NCBI RefSeq assembly: GCF_000237325.1
Contig: NC_017542.1
Coordinates: 1,619,501 to 1,683,500, forward strand
Direction: 5' to 3'
DNA: 64,000 nucleotides
DNA from: Paenibacillus polymyxa M1
GTDB taxonomy: Bacteria; Bacillota; Bacilli; Paenibacillales; Paenibacillaceae
Shown piece by piece: positions 54,829 through 63,397 of the stretch. Position 1 is the first letter of the stretch. The number at the start of each line of letters is the position of its first letter. The position numbers and the translations under genes were made by a program. Under the pieces are notes generated by a model. It had not been told where the DNA came from. It was given only the letters and a program-made list of their open reading frames with translations, and ran no database searches.

Positions 54829-54976
54829 GTAATATTAGGGAGTTGAATTTATATACTTTTCTGAAATTAATATGTAAACAATCACAATCAATCTTCTGCT
54901 TTTTTAACATTTTCTAAAAAGTTGCCGATAAATATGGTAATGTAAAATCTATGTAAACTATTATTTGGAGGAACTT

Positions 54977-55999
54977 ATGATTCATGTCGCTGAGAGTAGA
55001 TTAAAACAGATACAATATATTGGTATTACTGATGGTGATTTGGCTTTATTGCATCATTATCAGGGGCTATTCCAATCTATTGTAAATGAGGTAGTGGATC
55101 GTTTTTATGAGCATGTAGAAAAGGTTCCGCATCTCGTGTCGATTATCTCTAAATGGTCGAATATTGAGCGACTAAAGCAAACACAACGTGAATACTGGCT
55201 TTCTCTTGCAGATGGGAAAATAGATGATCAGTTTATCGAACACCGCCTTTTTGTGGGGCAGGTACATTCCCGGATCGGATTGTCTTCCGATTATTATTTG
55301 GGTACGTACATTGCTTATCTGGATATTGCAGTAGACATTTTAAAGCATTCGGGGATAGAGGACTGGTATTCTATTGTGCACGCTCTTTCCAAAATGTTCA
55401 ATCTGGATTCTCAGCTTGTGCTGGAAGCTTATCAGGAAAAGGAAAAGGAGCAGATTAACGAGCTCGCCGATGAACAAACGCAGATGCTGGCTGTGGTGTC
55501 CCGAATTGCACAAAATTTGACGGGGATGATTGCCGAACTTAGGGAAAATACCGATAATATCGCGGAGAGTGCTTGCAATACTGCTTCTTCGTAGGAACAT
55601 ACAGAGGAACTAGTATTGCAATTGAGTGACGAGATTAAGCATATTGAACAGATGAGCAGTACCATTCGAGAATTGTCCGATCAGACTCATCTGCTGGGAC
55701 TGAATGCGGCGATTGAGGCAGCCCATGCGCAAGAAGCAGGGCGTGGATTTCAAGTGGTGGCGCAGGAAGTGCGAAAGTTGGCATCTAATTCAAAGCAAGC
55801 ACAGGAGCAAATTCAGCGCAAGGTGCTGGATATTGCCCGTATGCTTGACAGTGTGCAGTCCGAAACCGCTACCACAACAGCCAGTGCCCGGCAACAGGCC
55901 TCCAGCTCGGAAGAATTGGCTTCATTCACAAAGCTGATTGAAAACATGGTGAAGGAATTGGAAATGTTGCAGCACTCCCCGGAAATGCTGGAGGTGTGA
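54977..55999 (+). pseudogene. Globin-coupled methyl-accepting sensor split by an in-frame TAG
   Basis: One reading frame of 341 codons is interrupted only by TAG at 55592-55594. Before it (residues 1-205) is a protoglobin sensor domain with YQGLFQSIVNEVVDRFYEHV and the probable heme His in VGQVHSRIGLSSDYYLG. After it the same frame continues with [38 protein letters not shown], the signalling hairpin of chemotaxis receptors. Intact relatives are HemAT-like soluble oxygen sensors. TTGGAGGAA precedes ATG 54977. The TAG may be a recent nonsense mutation, suppressed, or a sequencing error; downstream translation would need a restart. Confidence 0.85.
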
Positions 56000-56194
56000 G
56001 ATGTAGCTGATCGGTATATCCTGGGGAACTGGAAGTTTTCGGGCGTTAGCTGGCTGGATACTGGCAAAGCGATGCTCTTCCTGTGTGGCAGTCCAATCAA
56101 CGCAACAGAGGCAACAGAGGAAGTGCATATTCCTATGAAAGAATACCGAATCTTTGAAACAAGGAATTAGAGGAAGCTTCTCTATTGTAACGCT

Positions 56195-57061
56195 TCAGTC
56201 AAAGATTTTTTTCCATTCCATATGAGCCGCAAGTACTCTTTTCCATAACTCGTCCCGTTCCTGGTGACTGTAGTTAACGAGCGGCTCACCAAATACATCT
56301 GCCAATACTTCCAGCCACTGCGACTTCTTATCCAGCTCTATTTTTTCCAAACCGTTTAGCCCACGTTTCTTCCAAATACATCCTCTGAGTTCATTCGCTT
56401 CTAATGCTTGCCTTTGCCGAATTAGAAACAGGTTAAACCATGGAGATTCCACGGAGCGGCTATAGAAATGATGTTTCGGCCTGAATTCTTCCAAATCCTG
56501 AACAACCGTAGGGGCAAAATCAACGCCAACAAATGAAGCAAGCGAGTCGTGTTCTAAACGCCAACCATTAGTAACAACTTCAGATTCCATAACTTTATAA
56601 CGAAGTGGGGGTTGTTCATAAGTCCCCATCAGGAGTGGAAGAGGCTCATATGGCATATCGCCCAGTCCGACATCTACAATCCATACTTCATCTTCTTGCT
56701 GCTCATTTAGCAAGTTCACTGTTAATCCAAGATGAAATGAATTAATGCGTGGCTCAGCTCCTAAAGGTTGTACCCCAGCATGATGCAGAGAAACTTTGTA
56801 CCCTAGTGAATGTAGTAGCGCACTAAAGGCACCATTCAGATGAAAACAATAACCACTTCTCCCATGTAGAATGAGTTGAACAGATTCTTGAAAACCAATG
56901 GCAGCCGGCTTTCTTGCAAAAATGTCCAACGTTTGCCATGAAAGATGTTTTACATGTGCCTTATGCAACTCCACTAAATAGGATAGGGTAGGAGGCTGAA
57001 CTTCGGGAATTCCGATTCTGTTCAAATAAGCTTTTATTTCTTCTTTTGTCATGGTGTACAT
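56195..57061 (-). CDS. Arylamine N-acetyltransferase
   Basis: A 288-residue NAT family enzyme that moves acetyl from CoA to arylamines or hydrazines. The catalytic triad is visible: Cys in GRSGYCFHLNGAFSALL, His in INSFHLGLTVNL and Asp in VDVGLGDMP. RSGYCFH is a near-invariant family motif. AGAGGTGA lies 7 nt before ATG 57061. It is monocistronic. The 244-nt gap upstream holds only the CotS terminator. Confidence 0.92.
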   Translation of the reverse strand: MYTMTKEEIKAYLNRIGIPEVQPPTLSYLVELHKAHVKHLSWQTLDIFARKPAAIGFQESVQLILHGRSGYCFHLNGAFSALLHSLGYKVSLHHAGVQPLGAEPRINSFHLGLTVNLLNEQQEDEVWIVDVGLGDMPYEPLPLLMGTYEQPPLRYKVMESEVVTNGWRLEHDSLASFVGVDFAPTVVQDLEEFRPKHHFYSRSVESPWFNLFLIRQRQALEANELRGCIWKKRGLNGLEKIELDKKSQWLEVLADVFGEPLVNYSHQERDELWKRVLAAHMEWKKIFD

Positions 57062-57248
57062 GTACAGTCACCTCTATTGTTAGTTTGCCAAATTCTCTTC
57101 TCGAAACAAATGAGCATTGAGTCTTAGCATCATTGTAAAAGGGGGGCGTGCTGTGTACAATGCTATAAATTTTTGGTTGTACCGGTACAATCAGAAAATC
57201 GATTCGTTTAGTAACATGCCGATTTTCCTTAGCTAGTTGTCAAAACAC

Positions 57249-57284
57249 AAAAAAACAGACCTTATCACCAGGTCTGTTTTTTTT
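57249..57284. terminator. Bidirectional terminator after the CotS pair
   Basis: AAAAAACAGACCT and AGGTCTGTTTTTT with a 7-nt loop and T tracts on both strands. It ends the minus-strand cotS-like operon. Confidence 0.9.
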
Positions 57285-57305
57285 GCTTAGTTCCATGCCA
57301 ACTGA

Positions 57306-58202
57306 TTATAGCAGTGATCTAAGTTCACGTCGGTATTTGTTCAGATGCACAAACGATGGAATGACTCGCTTCGCAGAACGGAAGCCGCCTATTCTAAGGT
57401 TGCGGACTACATGATAGGGAGAGATCAATAGCATATGAAGCAGATGCAAATCCTGAGTGCTCAACGGTCGATATCGTTGATAAAATTCTATCGCGCGCAG
57501 CATCTTTGTCGCGTTCCAAAGACAATTCCGATGAAGAAGATGGGAGAGATCCTTCATCCTTACATGTAGGGAACAATTTTCGAAGTCGATCAAATGGATT
57601 TTGAGCTGCCTGTCTTTGACCAGATTGGGATAGTTATAGTCACCGTGTATTAATGCAGCTGCTTTTTGCTCCTGCTGGATTGCTGCTCGAATTTTGGGTT
57701 GCTGTAGACGATATAACACTTCTTCACAAAGAGCTAGGAGATGTGCTGTGCCTTTGTAAGGACTGAGGCGTTTTTTATATTCAGCTATTTCATCGCTCAA
57801 GCCTTCATAACGGATTCTGGAAGGCGGCGCTTCCGTGACAGGAAAGCCTACGGCACTGGTGTGGAATTTGGCTAAAGTAGAAATTCCCTTTTTGAAGTCT
57901 ATTCTTTTTGTAAATTCCGGCCTGGGTCCATGAACCCAATTGGTTAATGTATACGAAACGCCTTCATAGGTCATGTAGGCTGTTTGCTGTACGGTTGGAT
58001 AGACCTTTTGGCTACGTGTAAACCCGCGTTCATCCAGGTAGGACAAGACACGTGTAATAAAACGAATCTCTTCTTCCGGGAATTTATAGGGTTTTAAGCA
58101 GTAAGTTGTATTGGCAGTTTCAATCTTGTGAATGTCCTTCATTTGACGGCTACGCTGAATTTTGATTCCGTACATTTGCTCAACATTCGATAAAATCGAC
58201 AT
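57306..58202 (-). CDS. CotS-family spore coat protein kinase-like
   Basis: A 298-residue aminoglycoside-phosphotransferase-fold protein. The catalytic loop is AALIHGDYNYPNLV and the metal-binding Asp is in IHLIDFENCSLHVRMKDLSHLL, so active residues look intact. The N-terminal lobe reads KIETANTTYCLKPYKFPEEEIRFI. This is the CotS/YutH type, found in spore coats. ATG 58202 follows GTGAGGAG by 4 nt. It lies 18 nt after a related gene on the same strand. Confidence 0.85.
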   Translation of the reverse strand: MSILSNVEQMYGIKIQRSRQMKDIHKIETANTTYCLKPYKFPEEEIRFITRVLSYLDERGFTRSQKVYPTVQQTAYMTYEGVSYTLTNWVHGPRPEFTKRIDFKKGISTLAKFHTSAVGFPVTEAPPSRIRYEGLSDEIAEYKKRLSPYKGTAHLLALCEEVLYRLQQPKIRAAIQQEQKAAALIHGDYNYPNLVKDRQLKIHLIDFENCSLHVRMKDLSHLLHRNCLWNATKMLRAIEFYQRYRPLSTQDLHLLHMLLISPYHVVRNLRIGGFRSAKRVIPSFVHLNKYRRELRSLL

Positions 58203-58220
58203 TTTGCTCCTCACTTTCTT

Positions 58221-59231
58221 TTATACACGGGCCCACTCCTGCAAAATATGGATGATTTGTAATCGAAGAGGCCACGACTGATCCCAGTTGTCTAGGATTT
58301 CGCGGTCTCTTGAACGATTTGGATGTCGGGAAGCATGCCAAGCCTCTCGTGGCAGTTTATATAAAGCTGTAACAATCTTCCGCTCAGTTCGGCTGAGTGG
58401 TTTGCGTTTTTGGTATCCCCTCAACAAGGATTGCACAAATTCAGGATTGAATTGAGTTGTATTCATAAGAGCCTTTGCCAAATCAGCATAGACTGAGCCA
58501 ATCTTAGCCCGATCCCAATCAATGATTTTAAGATGACCGTCATCTGAAATAATGACATTCGGGGTGGTGATATCACTGTGTATCAAGGAGGGGTGCCGAC
58601 GTTCCGTCCGAAGCAGTCTTATAATGGATGCGTCCTGCAAATCCTTCCATGCACGTCTGGATAAACGTTTACAGTCCTTGCCATGAGTGTTGTACCAGTT
58701 GCGGTACTCTTTATTCTGGCGACTGATTTTTATCATTTTTTTTTGGAAAAGACGGTCTTGGTTTTTCCATATCCGCAATTGTTGAATAGTCGGAGGGGAC
58801 TTTCCTTTCTCCATCCGATGCAAGCCGGTGGATGTAGCGTGAAGTGTGGCAAGAGCCAACCCCAGTTTTTCGAAATCTTCAGCGGTCTCCAGTCCCCGTC
58901 CTTTGATCCACTGACTTACATAAAATGGCGTCTCTTGATACAAAGTCCATAGCTTACCGGAATGAGTGGGGAGCCATGTAGGCATGTAGGTATATTTTCT
59001 CTTTTTCAAAAGCCTTATATAGCTCGCAGCTCGTTCCATCTGTTGAATCGTATTTGAACGAGCCATCTTTGAACGACTAAAGGGCTTTAATGCATAAGTT
59101 CCCTTTTTCGTTTTTACTTGGATCACAGCATTTTTTCGGTACAGCGATGAGACTAAGCTTGATTTTAAGGGAATCAGGCCGAAACGACGGGTGATTTCGC
59201 GAATCTGTGCTTTTGTATAGGATTTCGCCAT
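58221..59231 (-). CDS. CotS-family spore coat protein kinase-like (second copy)
   Basis: A 336-residue relative of the next gene with the same kinase-like core: catalytic loop SLIHSDITTPNVII and LKIIDWDRAKIGSVYADLA. In the catalytic loop HSD replaces HGD, which keeps the catalytic Asp. It is very basic (many K and R), with an N-terminus MAKSYTKAQIREITRRFGL. It is the first gene of a two-gene sporulation operon. TGAGG precedes ATG 59231. Confidence 0.83.
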   Translation of the reverse strand: MAKSYTKAQIREITRRFGLIPLKSSLVSSLYRKNAVIQVKTKKGTYALKPFSRSKMARSNTIQQMERAASYIRLLKKRKYTYMPTWLPTHSGKLWTLYQETPFYVSQWIKGRGLETAEDFEKLGLALATLHATSTGLHRMEKGKSPPTIQQLRIWKNQDRLFQKKMIKISRQNKEYRNWYNTHGKDCKRLSRRAWKDLQDASIIRLLRTERRHPSLIHSDITTPNVIISDDGHLKIIDWDRAKIGSVYADLAKALMNTTQFNPEFVQSLLRGYQKRKPLSRTERKIVTALYKLPREAWHASRHPNRSRDREILDNWDQSWPLRLQIIHILQEWARV

Positions 59232-59356
59232 AAGAACCTCACTTGATTTTTAATTGAAGAAAAAGGTAATCCTCTGTTAGTTATCAGTCTATTCATGAGG
59301 AAATAATAGGTGCAGTTTTATGGGCTATTCTCGTTCTTTTCCTGTTCACGTTGGTC

Positions 59357-59397
59357 AAAAAAAACGGAGCAGCGAAAGTTCGCTGCTCCGTTTTAAT
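59357..59397 (-). terminator. Terminator of the PepSY/two-component operon
   Basis: AAAACGGAGCAGCGA and TCGCTGCTCCGTTTT with a 4-nt loop. On the minus strand the stem is followed by eight T, so it ends the transcript that contains the PepSY genes. Confidence 0.92.
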
Positions 59398-59438
59398 TAG
59401 CACTGTATTATGCAAGTCTGGTCATGAATGGTGGGTGA

Positions 59439-59990
59439 TTAGTTATCGTTGTTGTCATCATCTTCGTCTGTATCCACGATCGCTCCAGATGATGCATGGA
59501 TTTCAAGCTCAACAGTTCCTTCGTTGGTGAGTACCTTGACCTCATAGATGAACTGTCCATCTTCCTTATCTAATTTAGAAGACAGAAGGGTACTCCCAGG
59601 CACATGCTTAAGTGCAATTTGTCCAGCCTGCTTTTCAGTTAGAGTGACGTGGTTGGGTTTGTAAAGGGAAGACTCGTCATTCGAGTCATGATCAAGCTCG
59701 GAATGGGAACGGATGGTTTTCCCAGTATAAGCATCAACCTCTATATCCCAATCTTTATCTCCTTGCTGAAGATCCACTTCATAGTAGACTTTTCCGTTCT
59801 TGCGCTCCAGTTCGACATCCTCAACTTGCGCATGATTTCCCACAGCTTTTTTGGCAATATTGGCAGCAGTAGTCGCTCCAATTAGTCCTGTAGGCTTAGC
59901 AGCCCATACGGCATTTGCCGAGACACCTGTAGCCGTAACTCCAAGCAGAACCGTGGCTGCTATTATTCCTAATGTATAGTTTTTTTTCAT
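59439..59990 (-). CDS. Secreted PepSY-domain protein
   Basis: A 183-residue protein with a cleavable signal peptide (MKKNYTLGIIAATVLLGVTATGVSANAVWA) and two PepSY repeats (about 45-95, ANIAKKAVGNHAQVEDVELERKNGKVYYEVDLQQGDKDWDIEVDAYTGKTI, and 118-172). It ends in an acidic tail (DEDDDNNDN). PepSY domains are thought to inhibit or bind proteases outside the cell. AGGAGG lies 9 nt upstream. It is the last gene of a four-gene block with a second PepSY protein, a kinase and a regulator. Confidence 0.88.
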   Translation of the reverse strand: MKKNYTLGIIAATVLLGVTATGVSANAVWAAKPTGLIGATTAANIAKKAVGNHAQVEDVELERKNGKVYYEVDLQQGDKDWDIEVDAYTGKTIRSHSELDHDSNDESSLYKPNHVTLTEKQAGQIALKHVPGSTLLSSKLDKEDGQFIYEVKVLTNEGTVELEIHASSGAIVDTDEDDDNNDN

Positions 59991-60105
59991 TACCTAATTC
60001 CTCCTTGAGCTGTATGCTTGAATACAGCTTAACCCTTGAACATGAGAGGAACATAATAGAATCATGAGAAAACAATGAGAAGACATAAGCATGATCATCA
60101 GGGCG

Positions 60106-60699
60106 TCATGATTCGTCGTGATCCTGTTTTTCTTTTTCCCAAGTGATAGAGTCGATTGAGCCTGATACTGCATTGATCTGCACCACTGCCTCACGCCCAT
60201 CTTGTACCTCAACCTCAACAAGATAATAGAGGCCTTTGTCATTGCGGTGCAGTTCAATGTCATCGGATGTTCCATTCACTGCTTTTGCAGCAAGCTTGGC
60301 TGCTTCATTCTCTGTAATGACAAGAGAAACCGGGTCAGTTTTATGGACTGGATTTGATTGGTCACTGGGCTCTGAGGAACCGGGCGTGTGATCTTGGGGT
60401 TCCTGCTTTGCATCTGTATACATCTGTGTCCGCTTTATGGATTGGATGACACCATCATAGGCGTTGACTTTTATTTCGTACTTCCCTTTGGCGCGTTCTA
60501 GCTTGATCACATAAAAATTATCCAAACGTTGGGATTCGAGCACCTCGCCGGGATACTGATGCAATACAGATTGGACCACGGCTTTTTCTTCCAAGGGCGA
60601 AGCTGCTAACGATCGTGCCCAGGGCCACTGTAAAAGGCAAATGGTGATCAATACAGCCGCTACCGTACCTCCAATCATCCAGGCATAGATCGTTTTCAT
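60106..60699 (-). CDS. Membrane-anchored PepSY-domain protein
   Basis: A 197-residue protein with an N-terminal membrane segment (MIGGTVAAVLITICLLQW) and two PepSY-like domains (about 40-95, YEIKVNAYDGVIQSI, and 130-190, AAKLAAKAVNGTSDDIELHRNDKGLYYLVEVEVQDGREAVVQINAVSG). A linker rich in P, S and Q separates them. It lies 22 nt after the kinase gene, so it is probably co-transcribed. The link to the kinase suggests a role in sensing or responding to envelope stress, which is inference. Confidence 0.85.
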   Translation of the reverse strand: MKTIYAWMIGGTVAAVLITICLLQWPWARSLAASPLEEKAVVQSVLHQYPGEVLESQRLDNFYVIKLERAKGKYEIKVNAYDGVIQSIKRTQMYTDAKQEPQDHTPGSSEPSDQSNPVHKTDPVSLVITENEAAKLAAKAVNGTSDDIELHRNDKGLYYLVEVEVQDGREAVVQINAVSGSIDSITWEKEKQDHDES

Positions 60700-60721
60700 C
60701 GGTTTTCCCTCCTTTGGCTTA

Positions 60722-62083
60722 TTATTTTGGAACAGCAGGGAGGATGATCGTTGCAGTTGTTCCGCTTCCCTCTATGCTTTCTAGCCCAATTTGTGCTTGA
60801 ATAGCTTGAGCAATTCCTGTAGCTAATGATAAGCCTAGCCCGGCCCCACCTTCCTCGCGGCTTCTGGCTTCGTCCACACGATAAAAGCGGTCGAAAACTT
60901 TAGATAACTTTTCTTCAGGAATTCCAATTCCTTGATCTGTGATTCTTATGCAAGGTTGAGCCGTACCGCTCACAATATCAATCATCAGGTGTATCGGCTC
61001 GTCACTGTATTTGCGTGCATTATCCAAAAATATAAATAGAAGTTGTTTTAGTTTATTCTCGTCCGTAAAGGCAGTGCAGTCTGTCTGTACATCCAGTTGA
61101 ATTTGTCGGGCGAAAGCATTTTCAAATGTAGCTTTCAGTTCTGTCCCTACTTTGGTCAAGCGTACAGGTTCTAACACGACATTCCATTGTTCTTCGTTTC
61201 TGGCCAACAGAAGAAGTTGTTCTGCCATATCCTTCATTCGGATCGCCTCAGAATGGATTGCTTCAACGGATTCGGCAAAAATATTGGGATTCTGCAATCC
61301 CCGTCGTTTAAGCAAACTAGCATAACTTTCAATAATGGTTAGAGGTGTTTTCAATTCATGGGACGCATTCGAAACGAATTGTTCTTGGCGAACGAAATTC
61401 CGCTCCAGCAATTCAATCATGTCATTAAACGTTTCTCCCATCTCGACTAACTCGTCGCGTGATGACGAATTGAGCGGAAGACGTTTGAATTTCCCGCTAC
61501 GTTGAATCTCTTTCATCGTGCTAATCATGGATGTAATTGGATGTGTAATCAGTCTGCCCAGCAGTCTTCCCGATATGACGACAGGAATAAGAGCAATTCC
61601 TGTGACTGCAATAAGTACGATTTTGAGTACCTGGAGCGTCTGCATCGTCGGTTGCAGACTTTCGGTCACCTGAAGATTGACAACCTCTCCATTCGACCAA
61701 ATCATGGGGACCGAAACGAGAATATAACGGTTGCTTTCATGGGTAATGATGCGAACCTGCCGTGTTTCATTAAAAACGCCCTTCATCAAGCTGAGAGACT
61801 GCTCTGATGAAGAGGTGATAGGAGCAAGAAAATCGCCTTCCGGTCTCATCAGACGAAGCATGCCGTCCAGAGGCACATAGGCTCGTAGCAGATCCTCAGC
61901 GGCTATGGATACTGGAGCACGTTGAATGCCATGAATCATGTTCTCTGCTGCGGCCTCTACCTGGTTTTTTCGACTGTCTATTGAAAGTTGGCTGAATAGA
62001 AAATAGACTGAGAAATTAATAGCCACAAGTAGAATCCCGAATAATAACGAGGTGTACGTATGGATTTTGTTCTGCAGCTTCAT
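60722..62083 (-). CDS. Sensor histidine kinase
   Basis: A 453-residue kinase with two membrane helices (about 12-33 and 155-175) flanking an extracellular sensor of about 120 residues. HAMP follows, then HisKA with FVSNASHELKTPLTIIESYASLL and HATPase with N in FLDNARKYSD, DQGIGIPEEKL and GAGLGLSLATGI. Its ATG overlaps the regulator stop (ATGA). This ArlS/CusS-like layout with PepSY genes downstream is a recurring arrangement. The signal is unknown. Confidence 0.93.
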   Translation of the reverse strand: MKLQNKIHTYTSLLFGILLVAINFSVYFLFSQLSIDSRKNQVEAAAENMIHGIQRAPVSIAAEDLLRAYVPLDGMLRLMRPEGDFLAPITSSSEQSLSLMKGVFNETRQVRIITHESNRYILVSVPMIWSNGEVVNLQVTESLQPTMQTLQVLKIVLIAVTGIALIPVVISGRLLGRLITHPITSMISTMKEIQRSGKFKRLPLNSSSRDELVEMGETFNDMIELLERNFVRQEQFVSNASHELKTPLTIIESYASLLKRRGLQNPNIFAESVEAIHSEAIRMKDMAEQLLLLARNEEQWNVVLEPVRLTKVGTELKATFENAFARQIQLDVQTDCTAFTDENKLKQLLFIFLDNARKYSDEPIHLMIDIVSGTAQPCIRITDQGIGIPEEKLSKVFDRFYRVDEARSREEGGAGLGLSLATGIAQAIQAQIGLESIEGSGTTATIILPAVPK

Positions 62084-62781
62084 AACGATTCCTTCAGAAC
62101 ATAACCAATACCGCGCACTGTATGAATCAGCTCAGGGAGCTGGCGCGTGGGGTCAATTTTATTGCGTACGTAGCGAATATACACATCGACGACATTGGTA
62201 TCACCGATATAATCAATGCCCCATACATTTTCCAGTAATTGTTCACGACTAAGGACCTGCCGCTGATGTCGGAGTAAATGAACGAGCAAGTCAAACTCTC
62301 GCGGCGTAAGCTCAATGTTGTGCTCTCCCCGAAGCACTTCACGTGTACCCTCATGAAGACGTAAATCTCCGGCACTAAGCCATTGATCTGCCACTTGTAA
62401 AGCCATGTCTTTCGTTGCACCTACCCTGAGCGCGGCCCTTACACGTGCAAGCAGCTCTTCGATCACAAAAGGTTTGGTAACATAGTCATTGGCTCCCAAA
62501 TCGAGTCCCTCGACCTTATCCGCAATGGAACTTTTAGCCGTCAGTAAAATGACAGGAACGTTCGCATCATGTTTACGAATCCTCCGAAGGAGTTCGATGC
62601 CATTGATACCGGGAATCATAATATCCAGTAAAACTAGATCCCAACTACCTTTGCAATAGGTCTCCAGCCCATCAATTCCGTTCTTTTCTTTACTTACTTG
62701 ATAGCCTTCAAATTCAAGTTCGATCTCTAGAAGTCGGGCAATCTTCTCTTCGTCTTCTACGATCAAAATGGATTGGTTCAT
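62080..62781 (-). CDS. OmpR-family response regulator
   Basis: A 233-residue regulator. The receiver has ILIVEDEEKIARLLEIELEFEGY, phospho-acceptor Asp in LVLLDIMIPGINGIELL, LLTAKSS and Lys in YVTKPF. The winged helix has ELTPREFDLLVHLLRHQRQVLSREQLLENVWGIDYIGDTNVVDVYIRYVRNKI. ATG 62781 is preferred because AGGAGGG lies 8 nt upstream; an ATG at 62787 is too close to it. It heads the operon regulator-kinase-PepSY-PepSY. The 395 nt upstream (62782-63176) hold no gene that I can support. Confidence 0.93.
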   Translation of the reverse strand: MNQSILIVEDEEKIARLLEIELEFEGYQVSKEKNGIDGLETYCKGSWDLVLLDIMIPGINGIELLRRIRKHDANVPVILLTAKSSIADKVEGLDLGANDYVTKPFVIEELLARVRAALRVGATKDMALQVADQWLSAGDLRLHEGTREVLRGEHNIELTPREFDLLVHLLRHQRQVLSREQLLENVWGIDYIGDTNVVDVYIRYVRNKIDPTRQLPELIHTVRGIGYVLKESL

Positions 62782-63122
62782 AATCATGCCCTCCTGTAGG
62801 CGAATAGCCGATACGGAAGTATTTTAGCATATACGGACAGGTAAGACACTTCAAAACACAGGGCTGGGAGAGAAAGAGATTAGTATGGTGTGTTATATTT
62901 ATCGACATTAAAAAATGATAATAGCGCTATAAGTTTGTTTTTTTATTCTGTGAGCACAAGAAAAAGATCCATGTTTTGGCCGAAATGAACATTGTTATGC
63001 TAGAAAAGTTGCATTAACATAAACTAAAATTCATCAATTGGTGAAATCTGCGATTTCTTCAGCTACTTTCGGAACGCCAATAGCCTGCTCATTCCAATTT
63101 AAGCTCCTATCTTATGGAAACA

Positions 63123-63163
63123 CCTGATAAGGGCAGGCGGCAGGCTTGCCCTTTGTCATCAGG
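63123..63163 (+). repeat. Hairpin overlapping the ribosome binding site of the AroM-like ORF
   Basis: CCTGAT and AAGGGCA pair with TGCCCTT and ATCAGG. The 3' arm runs into AGGAG (63161-63165), the only Shine-Dalgarno for the ORF at 63177. There is no T tract, so it is not a terminator. Confidence 0.6.
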
Positions 63164-63176
63164 AGCGTAAAATAAA

Positions 63177-63380
63177 ATGAAGCGAAAGCAGAGATTCAAG
63201 ATGTATAAGCTTGGAATGATTACGATTGGACAATCCCTTCTTCGGTCAGATGTAGCCCCTATCGTAGAAAGGGCATTAGAAGGACGGGCCAAGCTGGTGC
63301 AGGCACTTGGGGCAGCGGCTGGAGCTCGCCTGGCAACTATGCCTGGCATGACCGATGATATGTTCATGAACGTTTTTTGA
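63177..63380 (+). CDS. AroM-like N-terminal fragment
   Basis: A 67-residue ORF whose residues 9-40 (YKLGMITIGQSLLRSDVAPIVERAL) resemble the N-terminus of AroM-family proteins (about 220 residues). After that the sequence becomes Ala-rich and stops, with no continuation in another frame that I can see. It may be a remnant or a small protein of unrelated function. ATG 63177 has AGGAG 11 nt upstream, partly inside a hairpin. It lies 17 nt before a response regulator gene. Confidence 0.45.
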   Translation: MKRKQRFKMYKLGMITIGQSLLRSDVAPIVERALEGRAKLVQALGAAAGARLATMPGMTDDMFMNVF

Positions 63381-63397
63381 GGTAGGGAGGGAAGGAC

